A stretch of DNA of 64,000 nt from Macrobrachium rosenbergii (Eukaryota > Arthropoda > Malacostraca > Decapoda > Palaemonidae), in contig NC_089741.1 of assembly GCF_040412425.1 (NCBI RefSeq), positions 41,858,538-41,922,537 on the forward strand. The letters run 5' to 3'. The translations under genes and the position numbers were made by a program. The notes below the pieces were generated by a model. It was not told the origin of the DNA. It did not search any database and saw only the letters and a list, made by a program, of their open reading frames with translations. Below, in pieces: positions 1-13,143 of the stretch (within the stretch, counting starts at the first letter, position 1; every line of letters starts with the position of its first letter).

Positions 1-1221
1 AATTTCACTTCACTAACATATAACCTTTTTAGTTAACTTGTGAACAAACAAATAGATAAAGATAAGGGTCGATACACAAACCCCGTACAAACAACAAGGG
101 AGGTATAAACGTTGGTTATCACAAGCATCTTTTCATACAGTCATTTTCAAAAGACATTTCTTGTATGTATTCTCCCGCTTTCACCATCATGCAAATCTCG
201 CAAAAGTTGTCGTATTCAACGTGAACAGAGCCAATCTTTTTGGGCTATCAAAGCAATGACAAAGCCACAACAATCCAATATTTCCTTGGGGACATTAGAC
301 TGTCAGAGATAAGCATATGGTTTGTGTAATTACAATCCATTCGTTATTTGTTTGAAAGTTTTGTCTTGAAGGACGGGATAATTCCCCGCTGTAATAAATT
401 TAATTAATGTCAAGGAAAATTACATCGAAGAGGAATTATTTATCTATCTAATCTAGCCATTTATCTATTTAACTCTCTATCTCAAGAAAACTGACTTTTC
501 CACTCTTACAAAAATCTTCATAAAATTGAACATTCACTTCCTATCCGTTACGTAAAGCTCCATTGTCTTTATAGACGGGGGAGGGGGTAATGACTGGCCT
601 AGGGAACTCCTCTTACATGCATCGCCCCTCACCCGACCCCCACTATCATGTAACCCCAATCTCCACCTACAAAATATCCCAAGCAACTCCCAAAATTTAC
701 TCTGTCCTTAAAAGTTCTTTGTGATATTGTTGCTCTGCGCACTGGCTCAGAGTCTAGTCACACTGTTGCCAAGTCAAATTTAAAAGTTACGAACGAACGA
801 TCTGATCTGGAAGTGAACGAAATTTTGTGGGACTGTTACCTTTGCAAATACATTCACGATTACACGCCCCTTAGTTTCGTTTCTTTTATTTTCGAAGTGA
901 TTGTTCTTGGCTGAATGCCATTAGACGCTCTGTTACCTTTGGTTTCTTTTACAGAAAGGTAACTTGGATTATCAAATGGAATTCGAAAGGAATTACATTA
1001 ACTTATAAGTAAACCAATCATGTTTATTGACAGACATGATTTAAACCAAGTTTAATCTCATGCTATTATCTTGTTTAAAAAAATTAGAGACCGGTAACTA
1101 GAAACAAATGCAGAAGTAATATACAAGCAACCAAAAGGAAAAACACGACATACATAGGTCTTGCATAAAAGTGTCTCCACGACGCAGTCGATGCGCTAAT
1201 ATGGAAATACAACCTATCCAC

Positions 1222-1274
<53 letters not shown>

Positions 1275-1330
1275 CTTAATTGGTCATTACGTCTACTTCG
1301 TGGTCAGTACGTATGGGTACATAATTCCAA

Positions 1331-1365
<35 letters not shown>

Positions 1366-1858
1366 GAAGGGAAGTATCAAGAGGGGGGAAAACAGAGCCG
1401 TTCTTCATTAGTGGCGACACGTTGCGGTAAATCGTTACTAAATCAACCACCTGAACGCTAAATGCAAGTGTCTCCCATCTTATGAAACCGCTGATGAACA
1501 CGAACTTTCATTCAAAAGACGAGGAAGTTCAAGTGATAATCTTTTATGAAAAAATAAATCATACAGCGCTCACACAAAATGTTTTCTTTCTCTCTGATTT
1601 GAGGAAACAGTTTATTTCATGGGAATTGAGTACGACTATGTTACACAACCTTCGGTAAAAGTATCTTGCGCAACAGGGCTAGAAGCTTAGGCCTAGGCCT
1701 AGAGTGCGATTCCCAACTAGACAGCCTTCGCAACCTGATGTTTTCATAGGCCTACAGGAATAGGGAAATGGCCTTAAACGATTAAAAAGCGTTTCCATTT
1801 TTAAATATACTAGTAAAATAACCCAACAATATAATTTAGCCGAAAACAAAACCATTAC
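1..1858. other. AT-rich edge region, no gene recognised
   Basis: Apart from two GA microsatellites (1225-1271 and 1334-1363) this is unique-looking AT-rich sequence. If the minus-strand exon at 1859-1999 is real, this stretch is the start of its first intron. Confidence 0.5.
1225..1363. repeat. Two (GA)n microsatellites
   Basis: GA tracts run at 1225-1271 and 1334-1363, separated by about 60 bases of unique sequence. Confidence 0.95.
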
Positions 1859-1999
1859 CTTGTAGGAAAACATCTCCAAGCTAGTACGATACTTCGTTAC
1901 AGAGCCTAGACCGACGATCAAAACAAACCCTGCACGTACGATAGCCACCACTTTCACTTTCGCGGAGGTCGACAAGAGCCCTGGGGCTCTGTATGTCAT
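1859..1999 (-). CDS. Possible first coding exon of an unidentified membrane protein
   Basis: On the minus strand an ATG (complement of 1997-1999) opens 47 codons that end exactly at AAG|GTAATG, a good donor. The peptide starts MTYRAPGLLSTSAKVK and continues with a hydrophobic stretch (VVAIVRAGFVLIVGLGSV), so it resembles a signal anchor. Local sequence is less repetitive and more CpG-containing than its surroundings. I could not find the downstream exons, which would lie towards position 1 or beyond it. No family is recognised. A chance open frame is possible. Confidence 0.33.
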
Positions 2000-2198
2000 G
2001 GCTGCGGTTTATATTGTGTTATGTGCGAGCCTCAGAGTTCATAATACAGCCGTGTCTTTTGTAAGCTTATTTCCTTCCTAACTCGTCGACTTGTTTCATG
2101 ACGAAATACTACTGGTGGCGGTGCTACCTGTTTGTGACGATGTGATTTTGCTGCACCTTTGGATTCGTGATGTGTTAAACAGGGTTTCTGTGTCACTC

Positions 2199-2578
<380 letters not shown>

Positions 2579-2836
2579 GTGAGTAAGTCAGATGATGACA
2601 GTTTGAGAAGAAAGTTTCCAGGAGGAACAACATTTAACCAGAATAAAAACTTGCACAAGAACAAATCAGATGACTTGACGTTAAGCAAAGGCAGTTTTTT
2701 TTCCTTGGAAAATTCACGGAGCGCAAGTTTTTTTAAAGGGGGGAGGGGTAGGGGCTGGTTTGAAAGGGGTGGGAGCTCAAGGCTTCCACCAAGCTTCCCG
2801 GAGATAATGGCGGAGTAAATTTTCACCTTTTTAAGT

Positions 2837-2972
2837 CTCTCTCTCTCTCTCTCTCTACCCCTTTGAGGTACATAATTATAGTGAATAGTGAATTATTGCT
2901 TTTTCATTGTTGCAGCTGCATCTCTGTATGAAGACAACAGTGATGTCAAGATTTGCTCTTGAAGGATATTTG

Positions 2973-3039
<67 letters not shown>

Positions 3040-3129
3040 ACTCAAACTTCCAGACAACACCAAGAGACTTTTTTTATTAGAAACGTAACGAATAACATAT
3101 AAAACTGACTTTGAAGGCAACGGTTAAAT

Positions 3130-3204
<75 letters not shown>
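2837..3204. repeat. (CT)n and (TAA)n microsatellites
   Basis: CT tracts lie at about 2837-2857 and 2977-3037, and a TAA tract at about 3129-3204. Confidence 0.95.
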
Positions 3205-3559
3205 TAGAGCAAAAATCACAATTCAAATCTAAGTGTTTTAAGAGATTTCGTTCACAACTACCTGATATAAGAAACCTAGACTACATTACTTATACATATT
3301 CAAGAATATATTTAAGAGAAATCTTAGGACAGTACTCGCAACAAAGAAAAACACAGGAACAAGTCTTTATCTTTTTTTATATCCTTTTTTTTTTTTGAAC
3401 AATCTGCGTAGCAGGATATCCTGATATCGTAATGGAGTCCTGATTGCATAGCAAATGCCATCGGGATTTCACATATCTCACTCCGCGGCGGGGGCGTCCT
3501 TGAACGCGGGAATAGGATTAAGAAATTCGTAACGCGTCGATTATCGGATATCCTGACGT

Positions 3560-4030
3560 GTACTAGCGGAGGATATAGTCATAGATGATATACTGCGGGA
3601 AGATACAGTAGCAGAGGATATACTGAGGGAGGATATAGTGACAGAGGATATACTACGGGGAGATATAGTAGCAGAGGATATATTGAGGGATATAGTGACA
3701 GAGGATATACTAAGGGAAGATATAGTAGCAGAGGATATACTGAGGGAGGATATAGTGACAGAGGATATACTAAGGGGAGATTTAGTGGCAGAGGATATAG
3801 TGACAGAGAAATGAATTTCTATCACCAGATATAAATTCCTCTAATTATTCATTAGCCGGCCGGAGACTCGCACACACTATGGGAGAATATAGTGAGAGGA
3901 TACAGTGATGAAGGGTACGGAGACATGGGACACATTAAAGGAGGATACAGTAACAGATGATATACTAACATATTTCCATACTGAGGAAGGATATACAGAT
4001 GTTAGATAATACTAACGGGGAGATATACAG
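3560..4030. repeat. Minisatellite of GGATATA-type units
   Basis: The core GAGGATATA(C/G)T recurs every 18-22 bases. Alternating variants (AGTGACA, AGTAGCA, CTGAGGG, CTAAGGG) make a roughly 40-bp higher-order unit. The right part from 3880 is more degenerate. A minus-strand Ser/Ile open frame is a by-product of the periodicity. Confidence 0.88.
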
Positions 4031-4071
4031 TACTGTAAAAGAATAGGCCTTGTTTACAGTTCCTGTTAAGT

Positions 4072-4076
<5 letters not shown>

Positions 4077-4122
<46 letters not shown>
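4077..4122. repeat. (TTA)n microsatellite
   Basis: About fifteen perfect TTA/ATT units. Confidence 0.95.
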
Positions 4123-4435
4123 TCGCGATGAAGAAGACACCGAGACGGGTGTCGTCGCTAAGAGAAAGGACTCCTCTTCTCAAACTATGCCAAATCCACC
4201 ATTTGAAAGAGATAGGTTCGCTGATTCAGGATATACCATACTCAGAATGACAAAGAATTGTATTTAACAACGCTAAATACAATGAATTTTAAATGCATTT
4301 GAACAAAGGTTTCGATACATTAAAAAAATTAATTTGAAATTAGGTTAGTGTTGCAAAATCCAAGGTCATCGACGCATAAAAAGAAAAGCCCATTCAGAAG
4401 CAGTCATCGAAATATTAAAGCATCATCGACATTAA

Positions 4436-4961
<526 letters not shown>

Positions 4962-5412
4962 CCAACACAATAGTATAATGACATAATGATGCGAATTAAA
5001 TACTTCTATCAAAAACAGTTGACAAATAAGATGAAATATGATGTTTACTAAAGAAAACTGTTACTGTAAATTAATACTAACTCACAGAAGCAAAAATACA
5101 AAAACTCTGACGTAACAACAATCTTAATTTATCTCCACATTCCTTTAATTATCTGTATTATATCACCTGACACCTTTCCTCCCACAATAAAATCGCTTTC
5201 TAAATTAATCTTATCCTTCCTCATCCATTTAAAATACCATCCACATATTCTATTGTATCTCCCAAATTCGGCCCCTCAAGACACCAACCCATTGTCTTAC
5301 CAAAACAATATATCCCCGACTCAGTGTCTCCTTCATTACTATCCTCTAAGAGAGAGAAGATGGAAAGATGAAGGACATCTAAGCCTTTTGAAATAAAAAG
5401 CACTGTCTTACG

Positions 5413-5515
5413 GTCCCCCCCCCCAAAATCCTTGAATCACTAATCGTTATCGTCGGAGGAGGGGGGAGGAGGAGGGGAGGGAGGGGGGGGGAGGGGAGGG
5501 AGGGGGGGGGGGGAG
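5413..5515. repeat. C-run followed by a 59-bp G/GGA tract
   Basis: A run of ten C lies near 5415-5424. About 30 bases later comes a tract of G-runs of 3-12 separated by single A (5457-5515). The G tract meets the pattern for several overlapping G-quadruplexes on the plus strand. Confidence 0.85.
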
Positions 5516-5627
5516 TGTCCTTGATCCCTGGAACACCCCTGGGGTGACGTCATTCTCTTGTTTTTAATCATGCTGGCTTCTGTTTTAACTGTTAAGGCGG
5601 TTGTTGTTTATTGTGGAAGTTTGTGTT

Positions 5628-5630
<3 letters not shown>

Positions 5631-5674
<44 letters not shown>

Positions 5675-5679
5675 GTATC

Positions 5680-5763
<84 letters not shown>

Positions 5764-5926
5764 TTATATGGACACATTTATATATATATGGGTATATACT
5801 GTATAATATACATATGTGCATGAATCCATGCATATCGTTGGCAATAAACTTCTCAGAGTAATCATATATATGACAGCCATACCAATACATTTCCTTTTCA
5901 AAGTCTTTTTCACCAAAGAGTCAACG

Positions 5927-5962
<36 letters not shown>
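5631..5962. repeat. Compound (CT)n/(AT)n and (AC)n microsatellites
   Basis: CT at about 5631-5670, AT at about 5685-5757, AC at about 5931-5962. Overlapping open frames on both strands are dipeptide artefacts. Confidence 0.95.
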
Positions 5963-5964
<2 letters not shown>

Positions 5965-6354
5965 AACAGTACGACAACGCAAATGAAAACTCCTTAAGCA
6001 ATAAAAAAAAAACAGGGGGGTCTGCCCTACTATTTCACGTCTCACTTGTTCTTCACTTCGAGTACCGTTCTCAGACTTTTTTTTTTTAATTCAGCCAAGC
6101 AAGTAACTTCCACTTTACCGAGTCGGTAGCGAACTGAATCAGTAGTCTATCTCGCTCTATTACTTTCCGGGGATATGCTTCGAAATCCACGCTAATCAGT
6201 CGGTCCCGCGGATAAATTGGTCGCGTATATTTAAAGGGAAATTCAATATCCTTGATGTTGGCTTCAAGGTCTTTTCAGGAAGTAGTCAATGATTTCTTTT
6301 AAGAAGCTTTCTTACAGCAAACTGTCTATTCTTGAAATCTAGAGTTCGTCTTTG

Positions 6355-6920
6355 CGGTCAGATCTGACAGCTGACACCTGACAGCTGACTGCTGAACGGT
6401 ACTGCAGACGCTGGGCACTGTGCTGAGACATAATGCTTCTATTGGGACCTTGATAAGTAATACTGACACCTGGGTGTTGCGTTCCCTGATCAGTTATGCT
6501 GAAGGAAAGTCTAACTCCCTTGGCTGACATCTGCTGTAATGCTGACACCTTGGAGTTCTGCTGAGCGGCAACGCTGACAACTGACGGCTTCCACACGCCA
6601 TGTGACAATGCTGACGCTAGGTGCTCGGCTGAGCACTAATTGAAACGCAGGTTGCTGACGCCGACATATGTGGCAATGCTGACGTCCATTCACAAGGTGC
6701 TGATGCTGACGTTACATGGCAATGCTGACGTTTGGTCCTTTGTATATCGGGTCCACAATAATATTTAGTGGTGAATTATTGTTGATTTTATATTTTGTCC
6801 TTTGCTAATACTTAACGCTGACGATCTTATTCTGATGGGTAAGGGCAGATGCTGACGCCGACAGGCAAAAGCTGACAGCTAGCTAGTGTGTCCTCTACCA
6901 AATGACAAATGCTGACCGTG
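6355..6920. repeat. GCTGAC-rich degenerate repeat region
   Basis: GCTGAC or CTGACA recurs more than twenty times at irregular 10-45-base spacing, often as CAATGCTGACGT. This fits a decayed minisatellite rather than coding sequence. Confidence 0.65.
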
Positions 6921-7009
6921 CAAAATAAATAAATAAATAAATAAATAAATATGAGACAAACAAAAGTACCAAATCAACCCTGGTGATTTGTCACCTGTCA
7001 GGCAATTTT

Positions 7010-7320
7010 TCGCCCGAACCAAATCTGCCACGTGTGGAGATATACCGGCGAGCTTGCGCGCGTTATTTCCTCCTCTTCCAGCGCAAACGCGAGCCTGCGC
7101 GCAATGCGTTTTGCAACGAGATCATTGCGTGCGTGAGTCTGCATGCCCGCCCCTCCGTTCGTCAACGTCATAGCATTGCTTAAATGGTTAATTATCGAGA
7201 GATGCAATGAATTGATTGCATTGTTGCACTGATGAATTGGAAGGTGATCTAACGAACTTTCATGCATTGCATGACGGTACTTATTTTGCATTGCACGGTG
7301 AAGCAACTTGCATGATTCTG
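7010..7320. promoter_or_regulatory. CpG-dense patch followed by a cluster of ATTGCA/TGCAAT motifs
   Basis: 7020-7170 is rich in CpG (GCGCGTT, AACGCGAG, CTGCGCGCAATGCG) in an AT-rich setting. It and the next 150 bases hold about ten ATTGCA/TGCAAT words, which resemble C/EBP-type half-sites. This could be a promoter or enhancer, possibly for the 5' end of the downstream gene, but no transcript evidence exists here. Confidence 0.25.
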
Positions 7321-7799
7321 AAGTCATTTTTGGTTTATGTATAATCAGAAATATCAAAAGTTCATTTCTAATTTCTAGGAAATAAAATTTAACGATTAAT
7401 TGTCTTATCTTTTCACAGAATAACAAATTTTAAGTAAAATCAAACGGAAATTGAAAAACTTAATATCACGATTCATCGTTTTATTTTCTTTAAAATATCT
7501 TTCAAGCAAAAATAAACGGAAAATGAAAAAATAAATTAATAAAAAGTTAATATATTTTTCAAGGTTATTTTAGTGCCTTTTTTAAATACAACGCGATATT
7601 TAAAAATACAATTGAAGGACAGAGTGATAAGAAACTAAATACAAAAAATAAGAGACAATATTCTGCGTGTTTTTCTAGTGCAACTTTATATTTATAGAAA
7701 GAAGCGAAGGACAAAATGATAAAAAGGTTCTGTAGTGCATGTACAAACATACATATATCCATCCATCCATATATACATACATACACACAAAATAAATAA

Positions 7800-8117
<318 letters not shown>

Positions 8118-8385
8118 AACCTCGAGAGGAAAACTCCACCAGTCATGCCACAACTCCTAAAATCCTTGGTTTGTAACGGTCCCCATTCACAATGGCAAGA
8201 ATAAAAATAGAAAAAAAAAATGAAAAAGTACAACACTGCGTTGCGAAGGATATATAAGCACGTAATGTTATGCGTGCTTCACTTGGCAGATATTAAAAAG
8301 AATAATCGTTGATCCAGTTGATGTCATATTTCGTTGATAATAAATGGCAATACGGTCTGAATTTGAAACCCAATGCGACTAGTGA

Positions 8386-8752
8386 CACGGTTTCTCTTAA
8401 GTCTTATTGTTCTTTTCTACACATTTTCTCTAATTCGTCTCGTTCAAATATCCAGAAAAAACATATTCCCTGACCATAATAAAACAAATACTACATAAAT
8501 AATCATAAAATCCCTTCATACAATCAGATTCATAAACGATTCTTAGAAAGCAAACCGAAATTACTTTGATAGCTTCTCCTAAGAATTATTCTTCTTTTCC
8601 ACCCGTTTTCTCTAATTCGTCTCGTTCAAATATACAGAAAAACATAATCCTTCACCCTAATTAAACAAATACTACATATATTATCATGAAACAAGCGTCA
8701 TGCAATCCGATTAATCGACAATTTCAAGAAAAAATCCCAAATTACCTAGAGT
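8386..8752. repeat. Tandem duplication of a ~183-bp unit
   Basis: Both halves contain TTTTCTCTAATTCGTCTCG followed by similar ATACTACATA and ATCATRAAA blocks, offset by about 183 bases. They are roughly 75-80% alike by eye. No coding potential. Confidence 0.75.
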
Positions 8753-9078
8753 CAGCGTGTTCAAAATTAACAATTCTGCAGCCTCCCGCCATCTATCGGC
8801 CAAGAGCTGAACTACGAAGCAGGCAGACTCCCTATCTGAACTAACATGAAAGGTTATCTCTACGTCATATCACATCATAATTGTCCATGCCAACATTTTT
8901 TAAAAACGTAACTGCCTATTCCAGACGTCTTCCACGAGAAGATATGCGTTTTAATAAAAGTCAGGTGTCTAATAAATTAATTAAAAGGGCATAATGTTCA
9001 CGACCATTCCGTTTTACCTTAATGTTCGTCCTTCAATCTTTTGAGATAGCACTATCTGATGGGACTGACCGTTTTAGA

Positions 9079-10336
9079 CTCTCTCTCTCTCTCTCTCTCA
9101 AAAGTATAAATATACTGTGGTTATTACAATGACATATGTATCTGGTAAAAAGTTACCAGCAGCATATATACTGTACATACAGTATGTCTCGAAACCACTG
9201 GCCTTGCGAGCATCCTTGATCAGTCTGCTAACGACATTTGAAGTCCGGAAAGGTCAGAGGTTCTCCTCTGATAAGCCGCAAGAAAGGCCACTCCGTTGCA
9301 GTTGCCAGGAAACAGTAAATGCATACACACACATATATATGTATATATATAAGAGTATTATTCCGAATGGAAAGCCCGGCTTTGTGCTCTCCCTCAATTT
9401 CTAGGCTACGTTTTCTATTTTAGGAAAGTTTTCAAAAAGGAGAGCGGGAAGTTAAACGAGTTACATGATGCTTAATATGAATATACAGTATGTGCGTACA
9501 TACGGTAAGAGAAGCTTGGATTTCATTTACATACATACATGCATACATACATAGTTACATAAGCAGTATGTGTATTTACACAGAATATAGGCTAAAATGT
9601 TCTATAATCATGAAATTTGGCGGGGGGGGGGATGAAATGTTGAAAAACATGTAGACTTTTTAATTTAATTTAAAGAGTTGCAGAGAAAAATGGAAATATA
9701 TATATATGTAAATATATATACATAAGTATATACATATATGTATACATACAAAACTATAGTACACGCACAAGAAACATTACATAAACAACACGACTTAAAG
9801 TTCCTCGCGTCCTCCCCACGAAATCTGTTTCAGGAAACGGCACTACAGTCATTAATTCGTACTGTGTAATCAAAGGCGGTTTTCGTTTCGTTCCAAGTTT
9901 TACCAGGGGTTTCCCCCGTCAGGAGATTATATGGTAGATATGTTCTCTCTCTCTCTCTCTGTCTCTCTCTCATACACACACAATAGTTATTTAGTCTGAA
10001 GAATACGTATCGCATCTTTCTCTCTTTCTCCCTCTCTCGCTCACACACACACATGCGCTAGTTTTCCAGTCTGAAGATTACGTATTCTCTCTCTCTCTCA
10101 TTTTTCATGTCATTTAATTACATACTGTATTTATATTTTCCAAAACATTCTCTCTCTCATTTTCATGTCGTATGGTTACATACTGAACTTATATATTCCC
10201 AAACACCTCCCTCCCGCTCTCTCTCTCTCAAGGTCAGAGTGACACAACTCGCCGAATATTAGGTTCCAAAATCACGGAGTATGATCTACACCAATAATTT
10301 TTCTCCTCGAGTGATCTCAAAGCACCACGTGAGAAG

Positions 10337-10399
<63 letters not shown>
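9079..10399. repeat. Short CT/AC tracts and a longer (GA)n
   Basis: CT at about 9079-9100. Between 9948 and 10230, CT and AC tracts alternate with a repeated unique block (AGTCTGAAGA.TACGTAT at about 9992 and 10070). GA runs at about 10339-10399. Confidence 0.85.
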
Positions 10400-10402
<3 letters not shown>

Positions 10403-10439
10403 GGCTAAATTTAACGCTGCGTAGCAATTGGCGAGGGAA

Positions 10440-11385
10440 TCAGATTAGGGGAAAAACGTATTTCAAGGAAATGTCAACTTTATCTGATATAATTATTATC
10501 ACGAACTAAGAACGAACAGCAATGAGATAACTACGAGTGATAATTGTTTTGGGAAAAGGCAACAGAAATCAGCTTCCTCAGTCGAAGATTATACGTCGAA
10601 ACAATGGCGCCATTTTGACTATTTTTATTCAAGACGTAGCACGACAACAAAAGAGAAAAATAAGAAAACATACGATGAATATGATGCAAAACAAATACAT
10701 AAAAGAGAAGGACAAAATGAGAAAACATTCCATAATAATGATGCAAAAAATCAATACATACAATAATGAGGGTCCACAACTGTCTACAAAATAGGGAACA
10801 AAATAATTATGGTATCTTTAACGTCCATCGCTAAAAATCCCTGAAAGTAAATACAAATTATATGATAATAACAAAAACAATATAAATGAATTTAAAAAAT
10901 ATCTAAGTAAAATAAAAGAAAACAAAAAAATTGCCGGGACTTCTTATCATACAACACGGGACGAACTCGACCTTGGGAGATCCTTTTAAAAGAACGAAAA
11001 GGGCTCGGCGGTTCAAGGACTCGCTCAGGAGTCCTTAAGAGTCCTTTATGTCCTTTAAAAAAATACTTAATGTCCGCAAAACCTCCCATAATGGCAACGA
11101 GTTTGCTTGTCCGTCCGTCCGTCTGTCTTTGGGAACTTCCCATGGATTTTACCTTGACAGATAAAGATGGGATAAAAAAAAAATGGACAGACTGCCATTA
11201 AATGACTGGACACAAGTTTACGCAATTTCCTCAAATTCTGAAGGGTATTGGGTGGGTTGGGGGGAGGGCGGAATTTGGTTGTAAATTACTCGTCTCCTTT
11301 TGGGGAATCCGAGGTGTCTTTGGTGTATGACCCTAGCGCATACAAATGAGTACATGCATATAAACATACATACATGTACTGTCAG
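10440..11385. other. Unique AT-rich sequence, no gene recognised
   Basis: Short open frames here have no family resemblance. A run of GTCCGTCCGTCC (about 11110) resembles part of the repeat family at 17.45 and 21.3 kb. Confidence 0.4.
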
Positions 11386-11700
<315 letters not shown>

Positions 11701-12059
11701 GAGGAATATATATAGTTTAATGCAGGCACGATGCGGACAGGTATATATATGCGCGCGGGAGAAGCGTAATGAAGTGTCGATTTCACGCAAAACGCCCAGG
11801 ATTATAATTGTTCCGCATCGGCTGCTAACTCCTTTATACTTTCATTCTGCTTCTGAGAAACATGTAATTTGAGCAGTAGGTTGTTTCCTGAAATTCAAGG
11901 CGATGGGCGGTTTGTGTGTGTGTGTGTATAGATAAATATGCATACATTATATATATGTATATATACACATATATATAAAATATATTATATATCATCATAT
12001 AACAATGCATGCATTTATCTTACACCAACACTATTATATTATATATATATATAAAATAT

Positions 12060-12670
12060 ATACCAAAGCTATATTATATAAAAAATAAAATAGCCATACA
12101 GATGTTTTAAAAAAATTGTCTAATGTTTTGTGTAAAAACCCTGATAAATCTATTTAAAATTAACAAAAAACAAGTACCACTACACAGGCAAAACGATTTT
12201 TATCATCACCAACAATCCTGCCAATCTTACACCAACACTGTGCATTGTACATTATATAAAAAAAAACTTACCAAAGCTAATGTTTTATAAAAAGAAAAAG
12301 CCTTACCAGATGTTTTAAAAAAATGACCAAGTCAAATGTTTAACTTAAAATTTTTAATACCTTACCAAATCTGTTTTATTAAAAAAACAAGCTTCACCAA
12401 ATCTAATTTTATAAAAAAAACTTACCAAATCAAATGTTTTTTTAAACAAGCTTTACCAAATCCATTATATATAAAACCTTACCAAATCTTATGTTTAATA
12501 AAAAAAACACAAGCTTTACTAAATTTATAAAAAAACTTACCATAACTAATGTTTTATAAAAAAATCAAATCTTATGTTTAGCAAAAAAAAAAAAACACAA
12601 GCTTTACCAAATATATAAAAAACCTTACCATAACTAATGTTTTATATAAAAAAAAACTTAACAAATCTAA
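12060..12670 (+). repeat. Degenerate A-rich tandem repeat upstream of the first visible exon
   Basis: About fifteen imperfect units follow the pattern ACCAAATCTAATGTTTTATAAAA with variable A-runs. The array runs almost up to the acceptor at 12696. Units vary from roughly 30 to 60 bp, so it is an old or slippage-prone array. Confidence 0.75.
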
Positions 12671-12695
12671 CGTTATATCTTTTTTTTCTTTGCAG

Positions 12696-12833
12696 GCCTA
12701 CAAGAGAGCCAAGAGCACCACAGTACAGGTGGCCCGCATGGTGTGCATCACACTCCTTGCTGCGGCTTTCATGATCGGCTTCTTCACCCTGACTTCCAAC
12801 TATCTGAGCGCGAAGCAGTGTGACTGCCACACC
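12696..12833 (+). CDS. Membrane-protein gene, first visible exon (transmembrane helix)
   Basis: The acceptor follows a T-rich tract ending TTTGCAG and the donor is ACC|GTAAGT. The exon is 138 bp, 46 codons, phase 0 at both ends. It encodes a basic juxtamembrane segment (YKRAKSTTVQVAR), one hydrophobic helix and a Cys-Asp-Cys motif. The internal ATG (12739) is unlikely to be the true start, because the basic stretch before it is in frame and begins at an acceptor. Confidence 0.85.
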
Positions 12834-13067
12834 GTAAGTCTACTATTAACTGGATGGTATCAAATGGAGTATTTATTCAGAAAAAGTTACAAGCCTTCCT
12901 GGACAAACAGTCCACATTATCAAGTATCCGTACAATGTGGACTGTTTGTCCAAGAAAGCTTGTAACTTTTTCTGAATAAATTCTCCGTTTGATACCATCC
13001 AGTTTGAATGAGGTCCTTTTAGTAATTCTACTAATGCACAGAACAATTGTGTAACTGATAAAGTTTA

Positions 13068-13143
<76 letters not shown>

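Noticed and set aside
6983..7183. Overlapping plus-strand frames in the CpG-dense patch
   Set aside because: Two frames and the opposite strand are open at once, which fits base composition rather than coding. The peptides have no recognisable motif.
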